Assembly (NCBI GenBank): GCA_903879775.1
Contig: CAIRMY010000133.1
Coordinates: forward strand, 1 to 9,329
DNA length: 9,329 nucleotides
Direction: 5' to 3'
From: an uncultured Bacteroidota bacterium
Lineage (GTDB): Bacteria > Bacteroidota > Bacteroidia > NS11-12g > UBA955
Shown here: positions 7,987-9,329 of the stretch, piece after piece
Layout: every line of letters starts with the position of its first letter
Position numbering within the stretch: position 1 is the first letter of the stretch
The notes under the pieces: generated by a model
Databases searched by the model: none
Seen by the model: only the letters and a program-made list of their open reading frames with translations
Told to the model about the DNA's origin: nothing
Translations under genes and position numbers: made by a program

Positions 7987-7994
7987 TAATTTTG
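7987..7994 (+). promoter_or_regulatory. -7 promoter box of recX
   Basis: TAATTTTG, identical to the boxes at 2811 and (minus strand) 2730-2723, ends 15 bases before the ATG at 8010. A run of eight T (7967-7974) lies just upstream. No TTG at the usual -33 spacing is seen; the nearest, at 7973, is only 11 bases away. The box overlaps the alternative TTG start at 7992, which supports the ATG as the true start. Confidence 0.5.
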
Positions 7995-8009
7995 TATTTT
8001 ATACTTGAA

Positions 8010-8495
8010 ATGTACGACAAGAAATTGACAAAAACCTATAGTAAGGAAGGAGCAAAACCCAAATTGGAAAAGTATTGTGCTTACCAAGAAAGGAGTCACA
8101 AACAGGTGTTTGATAAATGTAGATCGTATGGTTTATCAGAAAGCGACTCAAATGAAATCCTCGTAGAACTGATACAGTCAAATTTTTTAAACGAAGAAAG
8201 GTTTGTAGAGGCCTACGTCAAAGGCAAGTTTAAAATCAAATCTTGGGGAAAGCAAAAAATTAGTCAGGGACTTAAGCTTGCAGGCATAAATCAGAAGTTA
8301 ATTTCATCGTCAATACAGGAAATAAAGTTTGAAGACTATATCAAAACCATCCAAAGACTTGCAGAGAAGAAGATGAAAACCTTAAAGGAAGGCACTGATT
8401 TTGAGAAAAAAATAAAAACGCAAAGATATTTACTCTCAAAAGGGTATTCGTTTGACGAAGTAAATAAAGCTTTGAATATGGAAGAATATTTATGA
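8010..8495 (+). CDS. recX: RecX-family regulator of RecA
   Basis: A small cytosolic protein that in characterised bacteria binds RecA filaments and limits or modulates recombination and the SOS response. With the ATG at 8010 it has 161 residues, normal for Bacteroidetes RecX. An in-frame TTG at 7992 would add six residues but lies inside the likely promoter box. The sequence is built from the three-helix repeats of the family. Recognisable stretches are KLEKYCAYQERSHKQV (18-33), FLNEERFVEAYVKGKF (59-74), W79-G followed by KQKI, and YLLSKGYSFDEV (140-151). The protein is basic, as expected for a partner of a nucleoprotein filament. recA is not in this window, and recX stands alone rather than downstream of recA as in many other phyla. 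It converges with the gene at 8536-9324 with a 40-base gap. Confidence 0.9.
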   Translation: MYDKKLTKTYSKEGAKPKLEKYCAYQERSHKQVFDKCRSYGLSESDSNEILVELIQSNFLNEERFVEAYVKGKFKIKSWGKQKISQGLKLAGINQKLISSSIQEIKFEDYIKTIQRLAEKKMKTLKEGTDFEKKIKTQRYLLSKGYSFDEVNKALNMEEYL

Positions 8496-8535
8496 TTGCA
8501 AATAGAAAGATTCAGCCATGCAAGATTTTTCTTTC

Positions 8536-9324
8536 TTATTTTTTGATTTGGTCAGTAAATGAACCTTTGATAACAACAGGAAATTCATTCGCATTTACAA
8601 TCATTCTTCCTTCGAGGTTCATTGTTCCTTCAGATTTTAAAATGTAATTTGTTGTTGGTTCTACATATATTGTGCCATTTGTAATGCCAATAACATCAGT
8701 TTGAAATGGAACATTATTTTGTTCATAATTTGTAAGCATTTTGATTTCACCTGTGTATGTTAAAACCATCGAATTATCTATTTGCTTGTCGAATTTATAA
8801 TGAATGATATGGTAATTTTTATCATCATTATAATAGGAACTATCTATCCAGCTATCTCCAATTTTCTTGGTGGATTTTACATTTAAAAAGTGAGGGTTGG
8901 GCTTGCCTTTTTCAATTCTACCTGAAATTGTTTGTTTCAGTTGGTTGGCCATTTCTTCAGTTGCAATCACAGAATCTATAATGCCATTTTGTTGAATATG
9001 AATTGTAATTGGTTTGAGATTATCGGGCTTATCTTTAATTTCTTGCTTATTCCCCATGACATCAACAAAGCCTTCGTATTTTTTGTTATTTATTTGAATG
9101 ATTTGAAATTTATCAGCCTTTTTTATAACCTGTTCATATTCAACAGAAAAGTTAGAGTTGGTTGTCATATCCTTCCCTTGGAACAACATTGTATTTGTTG
9201 TTGATTGAGTTGATTTTCTATAGGCAGTTCGAGCAGTTGAGAATGTTTGAATTGGTTCTATTATTTGGGCAAAACTGTAATTTGCACCAATCATAATTAA
9301 AATATAACTGAGAATATTTTTCAT
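8536..9324 (-). CDS. Exported protein of unknown function
   Basis: A 262-residue protein with a clear signal peptide: MKNILSYILIMIGANYSFA, probable cleavage between A19 and Q20. No lipobox cysteine or later membrane segment is visible, so it is likely a soluble periplasmic or secreted protein. The mature part is polar and beta-rich, with spaced pieces such as KKIGDSW in the middle, then LTYTGEI, ILKSEGTMNLEGRM and a C-terminal VVIKGSF. This layout resembles Bacteroidetes secreted proteins of the DUF6263 type, which also have a 'GDSW'-like turn and a final beta-strand pair. That likeness is from memory and uncertain. I see no enzyme motif and no sorting domain. The ATG is five bases from the window edge, so the promoter and upstream neighbour are not visible. 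The gene appears complete. Confidence 0.75.
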   Translation of the reverse strand: MKNILSYILIMIGANYSFAQIIEPIQTFSTARTAYRKSTQSTTNTMLFQGKDMTTNSNFSVEYEQVIKKADKFQIIQINNKKYEGFVDVMGNKQEIKDKPDNLKPITIHIQQNGIIDSVIATEEMANQLKQTISGRIEKGKPNPHFLNVKSTKKIGDSWIDSSYYNDDKNYHIIHYKFDKQIDNSMVLTYTGEIKMLTNYEQNNVPFQTDVIGITNGTIYVEPTTNYILKSEGTMNLEGRMIVNANEFPVVIKGSFTDQIKK

Positions 9325-9329
9325 TTAAA

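Noticed and set aside
7837..8009. CIRCE or another known heat-shock operator upstream of htpG
   Set aside because: No TTAGCACTC-N9-GAGTGCTAA-like sequence is present; the only dyad seen has a different sequence.
8504..8536. Possible hairpin AGAAAGA/TCTTTCT between recX and the exported-protein gene, with a further TTGCA/TGCAA pair inside the gap
   Set aside because: The stem is 7 bp with few GC pairs around a 19-base loop, and the TTGCA/TGCAA pair (8496-8500 and 8519-8523) competes with it. This is too weak to call a terminator.
8932..9204. 90-codon open frame on the + strand opposite the exported-protein gene
   Set aside because: The minus-strand frame has a signal peptide and full length; this frame is its complement and shows no sensible protein features.
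1..9329. CRISPR array, toxin-antitoxin pair, insertion sequence, phage or defence system
   Set aside because: No direct-repeat array, transposase motif, terminal repeats or paired small genes were seen. All six genes have independent and mostly household assignments.

Overview
This window looks like an ordinary chromosomal stretch of an AT-rich member of the Bacteroidetes (Bacteroidota), probably a flavobacterium-like or chitinophaga-like relative. The evidence is threefold. The octamer TAATTTTG, which fits the Bacteroidetes -7 promoter box TAnnTTTG, lies just before three start codons. Shine-Dalgarno sequences are absent or poor. Two exported proteins have signal peptides that end in the A|Q junction common in this phylum. 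The encoded proteins (a GNQD-type GH13 enzyme, a sortilin/BNR-repeat protein, a short RecX) also fit.

Layout. Six genes alternate strictly between strands, so no two neighbours can share an operon. (1) 2-1468, +: GH13 alpha-amylase-family enzyme, cut at its 5' end by the window edge. (2) 1465-2715, -: membrane-anchored calcineurin-like metallophosphoesterase; its stop codon interlocks with that of gene 1 inside the tetramer TTAA. (3) 2824-5958, +: exported 1044-residue protein with about 11 Asp-box (BNR) repeats. (4) 6028-7836, -: the Hsp90 chaperone HtpG. (5) 8010-8495, +: RecX, a RecA modulator. (6) 8536-9324, -: exported protein of unknown function.

Signals between genes. The divergent gap 2716-2823 carries a promoter box for each flanking gene, so close to the start codons that both mRNAs may be nearly leaderless. 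The gap 5959-6027 carries an almost perfect 17-bp hairpin with A and T flanks, a bidirectional terminator for genes 3 and 4. The divergent gap 7837-8009 carries a recX promoter box and a small palindrome that could be an operator. No intergenic stretch exceeds 175 bases.

How the genes relate. I see no shared pathway. Carbohydrate processing, phosphoester hydrolysis at the membrane, protein folding and recombination control appear as separate single-gene units. I found no sign of a mobile element, CRISPR array, tRNA or rRNA gene, or multi-gene defence system. The two exported proteins (genes 3 and 6) are the least understood. The start codons of htpG and recX are corrected here from upstream TTG codons to ATG.
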